Source of the DNA: Pseudoalteromonas phenolica
GTDB lineage: Bacteria > Pseudomonadota > Gammaproteobacteria > Enterobacterales > Alteromonadaceae
Direction of reading: 5' to 3'
DNA length: 64,000 nt
Assembly: GCF_005886345.1 (NCBI RefSeq)
Contig: NZ_PNEC01000054.1
Coordinates: forward strand, 62,001-126,000
In this document: piece after piece, positions 25,460-34,642 of the stretch
Numbering within the stretch: the first letter of the stretch is position 1
Layout of the letters: the number at the start of each line of letters is the position of its first letter
Translations under genes and position numbers: made by a program
The notes under the pieces: model-generated
The model's database searches: none
What the model was told of the DNA's origin: nothing
The model's input: the letters and a program-made list of their open reading frames with translations, nothing else

Positions 25460-26653
25460 CTACTGCTGCTCACTCATCGCAAAATGGATCTGATTCTTTC
25501 CTTTATTTTTTGCAGCATACAAAGATTGATCAGCTTGATGTAATAAATTTTCAGCTGAAAACTGCTGTGTATAATTGCCCGCAACGCCAATGCTGCAACC
25601 ACATTTAACAATTTGTCCATCTTCGAGCTGAATGGGTTCCTGAATACTTTTTAATAAACGATGGCAGAGCTGCTCTAATACACCAAAATGTAAAGGGTCC
25701 ATAATGAAAACAACAAATTCATCTCCACCAATACGTGCTACTAAATCATACCCTCTAACTTCGTTAGTGAGCCGCTCAGCTACAGTTCTTAAAACCAAGT
25801 CACCACTTTTATGACCAAACTCATCATTAATCGGCTTAAAATCATCCAAATCTAAATACAAAACATATACTTCAAAAGCACTCCGTTCTGACTTCAACGC
25901 CAGTCTTGATAACTCTTTAAATAAGTACTTTCTGTTTGCCAAGTTTGTTAAATTATCATGTAATGACTCGTATTCCAGTTGCTGTTGCAACTTCTCGCTT
26001 TTTGCGACCTCATTTTGCAAATCTTCTAAACTTTGTTGTAATTCTTTAGTTCTTTCTGAAACATGATGTTCTAATTCAGCTTGGTAATCTTGCAATGTCT
26101 GGTTTGCTTCAAGGAGCACCTGTTGATTATTGAAAGCATCAAGTGCAGAAGAGATGACATGACTTATTGTGTAAAGCACATCAACAATAACACCGGAGTA
26201 CTCGTCATTTCTCCGATAAGACTGAATAATAAAAGCGCCAAGAAAATGGTTGCGATTTTTCAATGGAAAGCAAAGCCATTGCTTAGGGACTGTCCCCAAA
26301 ACTTGTAAGGTACCCGACTCTATTAATTTATTAATTTCTGCATCAGTAAAATTGCAAATTGTCTTTTTCTCAATTGCATAGGCAGTCAACGTTTTTTGGA
26401 TCTGTTCAAATTTAATGTCCTCTAAATCTTCTGCTCTGATGTCATCTTTTACATCATGAAAATAAGGAAAAGATAGCTCACCGTTATTTTTGAAAAGCAC
26501 CACATAAAAATTATCTGCATAGGTCACTTTTTGTAAAATACAGTGAATATCTAGCAAAAATCGTTGAATAGAATCACTCGTATTTAGACAAGCTACAATG
26601 TCTGTCATGCTATCAAGAACACTGCTATCTTCTGTTATAGAAACTTTGGCCAT
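25460..26653 (-). CDS. GGDEF diguanylate cyclase with N-terminal GAF-like sensor
   Basis: The protein has 397 residues. Residues about 15-175 look like a GAF-type sensor (SIQRFLLDIHCILQKVTYADNFYVVLFKNN, then WLCFPLKNRNHFLGAFIIQS). A coiled coil covers about 185-230, and a GGDEF domain follows with the active-site GGDEF at 309-313 and an RxxD inhibitory site (RGYD) five residues before it. It should make cyclic di-GMP and be feedback-inhibited by it. No membrane segment is evident, so it is probably cytoplasmic. It lies 38 bases upstream of the DUF2066 gene on the same strand, so it may share that transcript. The signal sensed is unknown. Confidence 0.9.
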   Translation of the reverse strand: MAKVSITEDSSVLDSMTDIVACLNTSDSIQRFLLDIHCILQKVTYADNFYVVLFKNNGELSFPYFHDVKDDIRAEDLEDIKFEQIQKTLTAYAIEKKTICNFTDAEINKLIESGTLQVLGTVPKQWLCFPLKNRNHFLGAFIIQSYRRNDEYSGVIVDVLYTISHVISSALDAFNNQQVLLEANQTLQDYQAELEHHVSERTKELQQSLEDLQNEVAKSEKLQQQLEYESLHDNLTNLANRKYLFKELSRLALKSERSAFEVYVLYLDLDDFKPINDEFGHKSGDLVLRTVAERLTNEVRGYDLVARIGGDEFVVFIMDPLHFGVLEQLCHRLLKSIQEPIQLEDGQIVKCGCSIGVAGNYTQQFSAENLLHQADQSLYAAKNKGKNQIHFAMSEQQ

Positions 26654-26825
26654 AAAATGCCTTGTACACTCATCTGCTCTACCCTAGTTAAGTATAGTCC
26701 GTTAAGCTAGGCTTATTTAAATAACTTAGAACAATTAGCTGTTTTTTCAAATTGGAGTAATCTTTTAACTCTTGAATAATTTGATATACAAATTAGCTAG
26801 AAATTCACAAGCGTTAGGAGTGAGT

Positions 26826-27266
26826 ATGGAGTTTTTGCATACTATGGTCCGAGTTAAGGGCTTAGAAGAATCATTGAGGTTTTACTGTGATCTATTAGGG
26901 TTACATGAAGTAAAACGCTACGATAGTGAAAGGGGTCGATTTACCTTGGTTTACCTTGCCGCTTCAGGTCAATTAGAAGGGGCAAAAGAGACTTTCTCTC
27001 CTACTATAGAGCTAACTTATAACTGGGACAAAGAAGATTATTCTGGTGGCCGTAACTTTGGACACCTTGCTTTCGCGGTCGAAAATATTTACGAATTATG
27101 CAAAAAATTGATGAATGCTGGCGTAACCATCAATCGCCCGCCACGTTGTGGTCATATGGCATTTGTAAAATCTCCTGATGGGATATCGATAGAGCTACTG
27201 CAAAAAGGCGATGCTTTAGCTCCACAACAACCTTGGCTCGACATGCCAAATACTGGTTCTTGGTAA
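26826..27266 (+). CDS. Glyoxalase I-like VOC-family metalloenzyme
   Basis: The protein has 146 residues from ATG 26826, chosen because TAGGAG lies six bases upstream; a frame start at 26772 would add 18 residues without a ribosome site. All four metal ligands of bacterial GloA can be placed: H5, E62, H80 and E123 (FGHLAFAVENIYELC; DGISIELLQ). Lactoylglutathione lyase isomerises the methylglyoxal-glutathione adduct. The sequence is a little longer than typical GloA (135) and its C-terminal tail differs, so another VOC reaction is possible. Confidence 0.8.
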   Translation: MEFLHTMVRVKGLEESLRFYCDLLGLHEVKRYDSERGRFTLVYLAASGQLEGAKETFSPTIELTYNWDKEDYSGGRNFGHLAFAVENIYELCKKLMNAGVTINRPPRCGHMAFVKSPDGISIELLQKGDALAPQQPWLDMPNTGSW

Positions 27267-27279
27267 ATATTTAATTGAG

Positions 27280-27302
27280 AAGGGAGCGGTTATAACTCCC
27301 TT
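27280..27302. terminator. Hairpin between the convergent VOC gene and the 406-residue gene
   Basis: AAGGGAG, nine-base loop, CTCCCTT, followed on the plus strand by TGTTTAAT. It is probably the terminator of the VOC gene. Confidence 0.6.
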
Positions 27303-27305
27303 TGT

Positions 27306-28526
27306 TTAATAAAAATTTTTAATTATTTGCAGTGATAGTAGATCTTCTGTCGACGTGGCTGATGGGTCTCTGTCTAACAATATGTAATTCGTATGAAGAT
27401 TATTTGATTTTTTATCACTCACCTTCAAAACTGCTTCCAAATTATGCAACTTATAACTTTTTGCCAAATGATAAGCTTCTCTTAACGGAGATAGGGGCTC
27501 AATAGGATAACTTTGCTTTATCGGGCTGTACTTACCATCAAATTCAATAGCATCTCTGTTTTTTTGAAATAAAGATTTATGAAGGGATTCATAATAAGTA
27601 ATTAAGGCCAATGAGAACGGATGGGTGTCTTCAAGCTCTATCGATGAGATCCCCAAGCTATTGCTATTTGTAATCATTTTTTCAATGGTATTTAAAAGAT
27701 TAAAGGCGTGTAACTGAAACTGCTGATTGGGAAACGCATCCACAAGCCAGAGTAATTGCTCATTGCATAAACCGCCTTGTTCTTTTATCAACTGATGAAA
27801 CGCCTCTTTATTACCAAATTTTTTAGTTAATTTACTTTCCAATGAATCAAAGATTTGTGTTATAGCAATATCATTAATGTATGCAAAAGGAGTATGCGCA
27901 TCTAATATGCAAATTGGCCTACAAATATCGAGTCTACTTAATAAACTTGATACAGAAAGCGTGGTGTCTGAAGTAGGCATAATCAAAGTTTGTAAGCCAT
28001 ACCCAAGCAACCACTCATTAGGTGTTAAACTTTTATCAAGATAAAGTACCGCTCTTTCAATATAGCCCATATTGTAATTCGGCATTTCCTTCAACCACTC
28101 ACCATGAAAGCCAAAAGGGCCAAAATGGAACCACTGCTGCAATAACGCTGCAGTAACCAAAGATAACTTGCGTTTCTTGAAACTAGGGATCACCGTTTGC
28201 TCTGATGCTAGTTCGATAAAATCAGCAGAAATATTATGTTCTTGTAATAAAAGCCCTATCTGTTTGAATGGGCCAAAGTATATCTCGCCATTTTGATAAA
28301 CAAGCATTGCTTCAGAAGTTTTAAAACCTTCACCTTCGAAGGAATAAAAGCGCCCACCGAAATAAACACAGGCCTTCATTGCTGAATATGACTTATTCGG
28401 CATAGTAATATTAGGATTATGTAACTGAATTAAAGACTTTGCAGAAATGAGTTCAGAAAATTTATCTAGTAATGCATCAAAAAATTGATGTTGCAAAGAA
28501 AACTGAAAATGGGAATTTGCAACCAT
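27306..28526 (-). CDS. Uncharacterised 406-residue protein
   Basis: I do not recognise this protein. ATG 28526 is used because AAGGAG lies eight bases upstream. It has no signal peptide and no long membrane segment. It is rich in aromatic residues and leucine, with patches such as ACVYFGGRFYSFEGEGF, QQWFHFGPFGFHGEWLKE and LLGYGLQTLIMP. The C-terminal third is helical, with polar asparagine-rich stretches. The codon mix looks somewhat more AT-rich than the neighbouring greA and car genes. It lies between the convergent VOC gene and the greA terminator and is transcribed alone. It could be a lineage-specific enzyme or effector; nothing in the sequence decides. Confidence 0.7.
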   Translation of the reverse strand: MVANSHFQFSLQHQFFDALLDKFSELISAKSLIQLHNPNITMPNKSYSAMKACVYFGGRFYSFEGEGFKTSEAMLVYQNGEIYFGPFKQIGLLLQEHNISADFIELASEQTVIPSFKKRKLSLVTAALLQQWFHFGPFGFHGEWLKEMPNYNMGYIERAVLYLDKSLTPNEWLLGYGLQTLIMPTSDTTLSVSSLLSRLDICRPICILDAHTPFAYINDIAITQIFDSLESKLTKKFGNKEAFHQLIKEQGGLCNEQLLWLVDAFPNQQFQLHAFNLLNTIEKMITNSNSLGISSIELEDTHPFSLALITYYESLHKSLFQKNRDAIEFDGKYSPIKQSYPIEPLSPLREAYHLAKSYKLHNLEAVLKVSDKKSNNLHTNYILLDRDPSATSTEDLLSLQIIKNFY

Positions 28527-28600
28527 AGTTAGCACTCCTTGTTGAAGTGATAACTCTAATCTATTTATAGAATTTAGCCATTACAGCGAATTACAGACAC

Positions 28601-28629
28601 AAAAAAACCAAGCGAATGCTTGGCTTTTT
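28601..28629 (-). terminator. Intrinsic terminator after greA
   Basis: On the minus strand CCAAGC, loop ATTC, GCTTGG and seven T. It separates greA from the unrecognised gene downstream. Confidence 0.85.
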
Positions 28630-28658
28630 AAAGTATGCAGAGCAAGAAGTCATTGAAG

Positions 28659-29135
28659 TTAGATATACTCAACTTCAATAATTTCGAATTCAACGTCACC
28701 GTTTGGTGTTTTGATTGTTACTGCATCATCTAATTCTTTACCAATTAAGCCACGCGCAATAGGTGAATTAAACGAGATAAGATTGCTCTTGATGTCTGCT
28801 TCATCATCACCAACGATTTTATACTTTGTTTCTTCGTCTGTATCACAGTTCACGATTGTCACTGTTGAGCCGAAAATAACTTTGCCGTTATTTTGCATCT
28901 TAGTAACGTCAATGATTTGTACAGTCGACAGTTTTGCTTCAATTTCTTGAATACGACCTTCACAGAAACCCTGCTCTTCACGAGCAGCATGGTATTCCGC
29001 GTTTTCTTTTAAGTCACCGTGTTCACGGGCTTCCGCAATGTCAGCCACGATTTTAGGACGACGAACTGTTTTTAATTCGTTTAGCTCTTCACGTAGTAGT
29101 TGCTCACCACGTACTGTCATCGGAGTTTGTTGCAT
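28659..29135 (-). CDS. greA: Transcription elongation factor GreA
   Basis: The protein has 158 residues from the second ATG, equal to E. coli GreA; an ATG two codons upstream (29141) is also possible. It has an N-terminal coiled coil (PMTVRGEQLLREELNELKTVRRP, with acidic tip residues in EAREHGDLKENAEYHAAREEQ) and a C-terminal FKBP-like domain (ISFNSPIARGLIGKELDD). GreA stimulates RNA polymerase to cleave backtracked transcripts. It follows carB with a terminator-like hairpin in between, the same carA-carB-greA order known from Pseudomonas. Confidence 0.95.
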   Translation of the reverse strand: MQQTPMTVRGEQLLREELNELKTVRRPKIVADIAEAREHGDLKENAEYHAAREEQGFCEGRIQEIEAKLSTVQIIDVTKMQNNGKVIFGSTVTIVNCDTDEETKYKIVGDDEADIKSNLISFNSPIARGLIGKELDDAVTIKTPNGDVEFEIIEVEYI

Positions 29136-29164
29136 TGTCATTCTTTCCCAGAAGTACAGAAGTA

Positions 29165-29187
29165 AAAGCCCGGTAAAACCGGGCTTT
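29165..29187 (-). terminator. Hairpin between carB and greA
   Basis: On the minus strand AAAGCCCGGT, loop TTT, ACCGGGCTTTTA. A strong GC stem followed by four T; it is probably a (partial) terminator for carAB. Confidence 0.75.
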
Positions 29188-29249
29188 AATATTTCAATTA
29201 ATTGACTAAGTCTATATCACGATGCATAGACTAGGCAATGCTTCGACAA

Positions 29250-32200
29250 TTAATTTACGCGCTTGTGTAGCTCTTGTACTGAAGAAACCGTTGCACGGTC
29301 ATCTGCAGAGTTTGCTTTACAGTTAGCAAATGCAGCATTAAGCGTTGTTGTGTAGTTCACTTTGCCCTGTAGTGCACCACGACGAAGTACTTTAGAGTCT
29401 TCAATTGCTTGACGGCCTTCAGTAGTGTTTACAATGTAGCTGTATTCACCATTTTTGATACGGTCAAGAATATGAGGACGACCTTCAAATACTTTGTTTA
29501 CACGACGAGCTTCAATACCTGCGTCTTCTAATGCTTTCGCAGTGCCGCCAGTTGCGTCTAGTTCAAAGCCTAATTCACGCATCGTTCGAGCAAGCTCAAC
29601 GATACGCTTCTTATCGCTGTTGCGAACTGAAAGTAGCGCACGACCACCACGTGGCATTACGTTACCTGCACCAAGCTGTGCTTTAGCGAATGCTTCAGCG
29701 AATGTGTCACCCACACCCATTACTTCACCTGTTGAGCGCATTTCAGGACCACGCATTGGGTCAACGCCAGGGAACTTAGCGAATGGAAGTACCACTTCTT
29801 TTACGCTGTAGTAAGGTGGAATGATTTCTTTCGTTACGCCTTGGCTTGCAAGTGACTGACCCGCCATACAACGTGCGGCTACTTTGGCAAGCGCTACGCC
29901 TGTTGCTTTTGATACGAAAGGTACAGTACGCGCTGCACGAGGGTTAACCTCGATTAGGTATACTTCGCCATCTTTAACAGCAAACTGGGTATTCATTAGA
30001 CCCACAACGCCAAGCTCTAACGCCATGCGTGTTACTTGGTCACGCATGCGGTCTTGGATTTCAGGGCTTAATGAATAAGCTGGTAGTGAACATGCTGAGT
30101 CACCTGAGTGAACACCTGCTTGCTCGATGTGCTCCATGATACCACCGATGATCACTTGCTCACCGTCACAGATAGCATCTACGTCGATTTCAATCGCGTC
30201 ATCTAGGAAACGGTCAAGTAGTACTGGCGCTTCGTTTGATGCTTGAACAGCTTCTGTCATGTAACGACGTAAATCGTCTTCGTCATATACGATTTCCATC
30301 GCACGACCACCTAGTACATATGAAGGACGTACAACCAGTGGGAAGCCGATTTCTTGAGACTTAGCGACTGCTTCTTCTAGAGAAGTAACCGTTGCATTCT
30401 CAGGCTGAAGTAGGTCTAAACGCTCAACCATTTGCTGGAAGCGCTCACGGTCTTCAGCACGGTCGATTGCATCTGGCGAAGTACCTATAATTGGCACGCC
30501 ATTCGCTTCAAGTTCACGGGCAAGTTTAAGAGGTGTTTGACCACCATACTGCACGATAACGCCTTTAGGCTTTTCAACACGTACGATTTCTAGTACGTCT
30601 TCTAGCGTGATTGGCTCAAAGAATAAACGGTCTGATGTGTCATAATCAGTAGAAACAGTCTCAGGGTTACAGTTAACCATGATAGTCTCGTAGCCATCTT
30701 CACGCATCGCAAGCGCCGCGTGTACACAACAGTAATCGAATTCAATACCTTGACCGATACGGTTAGGGCCACCGCCAATAACCATGATTTTGTCTTTGTC
30801 AGACGGGTTCGCTTCACACTCTTCATCGTATGATGAGTACATGTAAGCAGTATCTGAGCTAAATTCTGCCGCACACGTATCTACGCGCTTGTATACAGGA
30901 AGAACTTCTAGAGTATGACGCTTCTTACGTACTTCAGACTCGCTTACACCAAGTAGCTCTGCGATACGTGCATCAGCAAAACCTTTACGCTTCAAACGGC
31001 GTAAGAAATCTTTGTTCAGGCCAGCCATGCCGCCTTCAACGATTTTCGCTTCGTCTTTGATGATGTCTTCGATTTGCACTAGGTACCAACGGTCAATCTT
31101 AGTCAACTCGAATACATCTTCAACGCTCATGCCGTGACGCATTGCATCAGCAACGTACCAAATACGCTCTGCGCCTGGCTCACGTAGTTCACGGACGATT
31201 TTTTCTTTCGCGCTAGGGTCATCTAGTGCTACAACTGGGTTCAAACCCGTTGCACCAACTTCTAAGCCACGAAGCGCTTTTTGAAGTGACTCTTGCTGGT
31301 TACGGCCGATTGCCATCACTTCACCTACCGACTTCATTTGAGTCGTTAGACGGTCGTTAGAGCCTGCAAATTTTTCAAAATTGAAACGAGGGATCTTAGT
31401 TACAACGTAGTCAATTGACGGCTCGAAAGATGCAGGTGTTGCGCCACCTGTGATGTCGTTTTGAAGCTCGTCTAACGTGTAACCTACTGCTAATTTTGCA
31501 GCGATTTTAGCAATTGGGAAACCAGTTGCTTTTGATGCAAGTGCAGATGAACGAGATACACGCGGGTTCATCTCAATGATAACCATACGGCCATCATCTG
31601 GATTTACACCAAACTGTACATTTGAACCACCTGTTTCAACACCGATCTCACGAAGAACTGCCATCGATGCGTTACGCATTAGCTGGTATTCTTTATCAGT
31701 TAGTGTTTGTGCTGGTGCTACAGTGATTGAGTCACCTGTGTGAACACCCATTGGGTCGAAGTTCTCGATAGAACATACGATGATACAGTTGTCATTTTTG
31801 TCACGAACAACTTCCATCTCGTACTCTTTCCAACCTAGTAAGCTTTCATCAATAAGAAGCTCGCTAGTCGGTGAAAGGTCAAGGCCACGGGTACAGATCT
31901 CTTCGAACTCTTCCATGTTGTAAGCAACACCACCACCGGTACCACCCATGGTGAAAGAAGGACGAATAATACATGGGAAGCCGATACGTGTTAACGTGTC
32001 ACGTGCTTCATCCATTGAGTGTGCGATTTCTGCGCGAGGACACTCAAGGCCAATTGCCTTCATCGCTGCATCAAAACGCTCACGGTTTTCTGCTTTGTCG
32101 ATTGCATCTGCTGTTGCACCAATTAGCTCAACGCCATGCTTTGCAAGTACGCCGTGCTTGTCTAGGTCAAGTGCACAGTTAAGCGCAGTCTGACCACCCA

Positions 32201-32468
32201 TAGTAGGTAGTACAGCATCTGGCTTTTCTTTTTCAATGATACGTTCAACAACTTCCCAGTGAATTGGCTCGATATAAGTCGCATCAGCCATTTCTGGGTC
32301 AGTCATGATAGTTGCAGGGTTTGAGTTAACTAGGATAACTCGGTAACCCTCTTCTCTAAGTGCTTTACAAGCTTGCGCGCCTGAGTAGTCAAACTCACAC
32401 GCCTGACCGATAACGATCGGGCCTGCACCTAAAATTAGAATACTTTGTATGTCGGTACGTTTTGGCAT
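29250..32468 (-). CDS. carB: Carbamoyl-phosphate synthase large subunit
   Basis: The protein has 1072 residues (E. coli 1073). It has two homologous ATP-grasp halves (about 1-400 and 550-935), each with pre-ATP-grasp, glycine-rich and metal-binding motifs (QFGVNPDDGRMVIIEMNPRVSRSS-type, LIEVNPRAARTVPFVSKATG). An oligomerisation domain lies between them and a C-terminal MGS-like allosteric domain (about 935-1072) binds UMP and ornithine in E. coli. It makes carbamoyl phosphate for arginine and pyrimidine synthesis. It lies 16 bases after carA. Confidence 0.98.
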   Translation of the reverse strand: MPKRTDIQSILILGAGPIVIGQACEFDYSGAQACKALREEGYRVILVNSNPATIMTDPEMADATYIEPIHWEVVERIIEKEKPDAVLPTMGGQTALNCALDLDKHGVLAKHGVELIGATADAIDKAENRERFDAAMKAIGLECPRAEIAHSMDEARDTLTRIGFPCIIRPSFTMGGTGGGVAYNMEEFEEICTRGLDLSPTSELLIDESLLGWKEYEMEVVRDKNDNCIIVCSIENFDPMGVHTGDSITVAPAQTLTDKEYQLMRNASMAVLREIGVETGGSNVQFGVNPDDGRMVIIEMNPRVSRSSALASKATGFPIAKIAAKLAVGYTLDELQNDITGGATPASFEPSIDYVVTKIPRFNFEKFAGSNDRLTTQMKSVGEVMAIGRNQQESLQKALRGLEVGATGLNPVVALDDPSAKEKIVRELREPGAERIWYVADAMRHGMSVEDVFELTKIDRWYLVQIEDIIKDEAKIVEGGMAGLNKDFLRRLKRKGFADARIAELLGVSESEVRKKRHTLEVLPVYKRVDTCAAEFSSDTAYMYSSYDEECEANPSDKDKIMVIGGGPNRIGQGIEFDYCCVHAALAMREDGYETIMVNCNPETVSTDYDTSDRLFFEPITLEDVLEIVRVEKPKGVIVQYGGQTPLKLARELEANGVPIIGTSPDAIDRAEDRERFQQMVERLDLLQPENATVTSLEEAVAKSQEIGFPLVVRPSYVLGGRAMEIVYDEDDLRRYMTEAVQASNEAPVLLDRFLDDAIEIDVDAICDGEQVIIGGIMEHIEQAGVHSGDSACSLPAYSLSPEIQDRMRDQVTRMALELGVVGLMNTQFAVKDGEVYLIEVNPRAARTVPFVSKATGVALAKVAARCMAGQSLASQGVTKEIIPPYYSVKEVVLPFAKFPGVDPMRGPEMRSTGEVMGVGDTFAEAFAKAQLGAGNVMPRGGRALLSVRNSDKKRIVELARTMRELGFELDATGGTAKALEDAGIEARRVNKVFEGRPHILDRIKNGEYSYIVNTTEGRQAIEDSKVLRRGALQGKVNYTTTLNAAFANCKANSADDRATVSSVQELHKRVN

Positions 32469-32484
32469 GGTTACTCCGCTCTAA

Positions 32485-33618
32485 TTACGCTTTACGTGCT
32501 TGCATTAGTTCAATGAAATGGTCGAACAGTGGCGCAGCGTCGTGAGGACCTGGGCTCGCTTCTGGGTGACCTTGGAAGCTAAATGCTGGCTTATCAGTAC
32601 GGTGAATACCTTGTAATGTGCCATCGAATAACGATACGTGCGTCGCACGTAGGTTTTCTGGTAGGCTTGCTTCATCAGCTGCGAAACCGTGGTTTTGTGC
32701 AGTGATCATAACAACATTACGGTCTAGGTCTTTAACCGGGTGGTTACCACCGTGGTGACCAAACTTCATTTTCACCGTTTGCGCGCCTGAAGCTAGTGCT
32801 AAAAGCTGGTGACCTAAACAGATACCAAAAATTGGCGTGTCTGTTTCAAGGAAAGTTTTGATTGCTTCGATTGCGTAAGTACACGGCGCTGGGTCACCAG
32901 GGCCATTTGAAAGGAAGATACCATCTGGGTTTAGTGCTAACACGTCTGCAGCGGAGGTTTCTGCAGGAACAACTGTTAGTTTACAACCACGGTCTACTAG
33001 CATACGAAGGATGTTTTTCTTCACACCGAAGTCATAAGCAACAACGTGGAATTTTGCATCTTCATCAGCAAGTGTTTTAAAGCCCTCGCCAAGCGTCCAG
33101 CTTGTCTCGTTCCATGTGTACTGCTCTTTTGTACACACAACTTTGGCTAAATCCATACCTTTTAGGCCCGGGAAAGCTTGTGCAGCTTCTAGTGCCTTTT
33201 GCTCGTCAATATCACCAGCGATGATACAACCGTTTTGCGCGCCTTTATCACGTAAAATACGCGTTAACTTACGTGTATCGATATCTGCGATACCTAAAAT
33301 ATTGCGCTGCTTTAAGTAATCATCTAGTGATTGCTCGTTACGGAAGTTACTAGCAAGCAAAGGCAAGTCACGAATTACTAGGCCTTTAGCCCAGATTTTG
33401 TTCGCTTCTTCATCTTCGCTATTAGTACCCGTATTACCGATATGTGGGTAAGTCAGAGTTACGATCTGTTCTGCGTACGATGGATCAGTCAAAATTTCCT
33501 GATAACCAGTCATCGAAGTGTTGAATACAACTTCACCAACTGACATACCGTCAGCACCGATAGCTGTACCGCGGAACACTGTGCCGTCTTCTAGGACTAA
33601 CAGAGCGGATTTAGTCAA
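32485..33618 (-). CDS. carA: Carbamoyl-phosphate synthase small (glutaminase) subunit, TTG start
   Basis: The protein has 377 residues (E. coli 382). The N-terminal CPSase domain has FRGTAIGADGMSVGEVVFNTSMTGYQEIL, reduced here to its core, and the class I glutamine amidotransferase has the nucleophile cysteine in FGICLGHQLLALASG and the His/Glu pair in FQGHPEASPGP. Translation starts at TTG (33616-33618) behind GGAGG (33624-33628). The upstream stretch holds a terminator-like hairpin and a short overlapping frame, suggesting attenuation. Confidence 0.97.
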   Translation of the reverse strand: MTKSALLVLEDGTVFRGTAIGADGMSVGEVVFNTSMTGYQEILTDPSYAEQIVTLTYPHIGNTGTNSEDEEANKIWAKGLVIRDLPLLASNFRNEQSLDDYLKQRNILGIADIDTRKLTRILRDKGAQNGCIIAGDIDEQKALEAAQAFPGLKGMDLAKVVCTKEQYTWNETSWTLGEGFKTLADEDAKFHVVAYDFGVKKNILRMLVDRGCKLTVVPAETSAADVLALNPDGIFLSNGPGDPAPCTYAIEAIKTFLETDTPIFGICLGHQLLALASGAQTVKMKFGHHGGNHPVKDLDRNVVMITAQNHGFAADEASLPENLRATHVSLFDGTLQGIHRTDKPAFSFQGHPEASPGPHDAAPLFDHFIELMQARKA

Positions 33619-33627
33619 GTTAACCTC

Positions 33628-33699
33628 CTAATGGTAAAAAACGGGACCCAGCCAACAAAGCCGGAATACCCGTTTAAAAAGCGCTTGGTAACACGCCAC
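33628..33699 (-). CDS. Possible 23-residue leader peptide of carAB (GTG start)
   Basis: A GTG-started frame of 23 codons runs through the terminator-like hairpin and stops at TAG (33628-33630), which overlaps the carA ribosome-binding site. Its end reads CWLGPVFYH. A ribosome moving through it would melt the hairpin, as in the pyrBI leader of E. coli. There is no clear ribosome-binding site before the GTG, so this is a candidate only. Confidence 0.35.
   Translation of the reverse strand: MACYQALFKRVFRLCWLGPVFYH
33636..33675 (-). promoter_or_regulatory. Terminator-like attenuator hairpin upstream of carA
   Basis: On the minus strand AAACGGG pairs with CCCGTTT and, inside, CCGGC pairs with GCTGG (one G-U). 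The stem is followed by six T. The U-tract ends about 18 bases before the carA start codon, leaving no room for a promoter between, so every carA transcript must pass it. Confidence 0.65.
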
Positions 33700-33829
33700 T
33701 TATAAAAATTTGGCAAATTCCAAGTATTTTAGATGAAAACTTGAGAAAGGTCTATGAGAAAACCTTCAAAAATTAAAAATATCCCCTTTAACTGTTTTTT
33801 TACTTGAAACGGTTAAAAAAGTAACTTTT

Positions 33830-34630
33830 CTATCTAAATCCTAGCACATCTTGCATGGTATAAAGTCCAACAGGCTTGTCCTTTAACCAGGCTGCAGCCC
33901 TTACAGCGCCTTTAGCAAAGGTCATTTTAGAGCTTGCTTTGTGGGTTAATTCAAGTCTTTCGCCTTCTGCAGCAAAATAAGCCGTATGTTCACCTACTAT
34001 GTCACCGCCACGCATGACAGAATAGCCAATCTCTTTTTGAGATTTTTCATGCTCATCTTGACTACGATCAAAGATAGCGACTTCATCGTGATCCCAGCCT
34101 TTAGCCTCAGCTATCGCTTCACCAATCATTAAAGCAGTACCCGATGGGGCATCGATTTTATGTCTGTGGTGCAACTCGAACACTTCAATGTCTACATCAT
34201 CGCTCAGCGTTTTTGCAGCTTGTTTTACAAGGTTTTCTAATAAGTTGATACCAACAGAGAAATTACGAGAAAACACGATAGGAATATGTTTCGCTGCTTG
34301 TTCAAGTTCAGCCATATCTTCAGCGGTTAAACCTGTCGTACCAATAACTAAAGGCGTTTTACGCTCTAGCGCTGTTGCTAAGTGCTTTTTCATACCTGCA
34401 GGTAAAGTGAAATCAATGGCTACATCGACGTCTTCGGCAATAACAGCTTCTGTTGAGAAAGCAACGTCCGTTTCACCCTGATTAATAAAATGCTGCACTT
34501 TCGTGCCAATTAAATCATGTTGGTCACGTACATAAGCTGCTGCGAGTGAAGTGTTAGCAGAAATAAGCGCTGCTTCACACAACACTTTGCCCATTCGGCC
34601 ATTGGCGCCAAAAATTGCGATGTTAGTCAT
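33830..34630 (-). CDS. dapB: 4-hydroxy-tetrahydrodipicolinate reductase DapB
   Basis: The protein has 266 residues. NAD(P)-binding GANGRMGK lies at the start, the catalytic motif ELHHRHKIDAPSGTALM near the middle, and TGLTAEDM and FSRNFSVGINLL are conserved. It catalyses the NAD(P)H-dependent reduction step to tetrahydrodipicolinate for lysine and diaminopimelate. ATG 34630 is favoured because GGGG stands six bases upstream; ATG 34642 would add four residues. It is upstream of carA on the same strand, as in many gammaproteobacteria, but about 210 bases and an attenuator lie between them. Confidence 0.96.
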   Translation of the reverse strand: MTNIAIFGANGRMGKVLCEAALISANTSLAAAYVRDQHDLIGTKVQHFINQGETDVAFSTEAVIAEDVDVAIDFTLPAGMKKHLATALERKTPLVIGTTGLTAEDMAELEQAAKHIPIVFSRNFSVGINLLENLVKQAAKTLSDDVDIEVFELHHRHKIDAPSGTALMIGEAIAEAKGWDHDEVAIFDRSQDEHEKSQKEIGYSVMRGGDIVGEHTAYFAAEGERLELTHKASSKMTFAKGAVRAAAWLKDKPVGLYTMQDVLGFR

Positions 34631-34642
34631 ATTTATCCCCAT

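Noticed and set aside
30602..30874. Alternative-frame ORFs inside carB, carA, pheT, fadJ and cstA
   Set aside because: They lie wholly within well-conserved genes in other frames and lack ribosome-binding sites.
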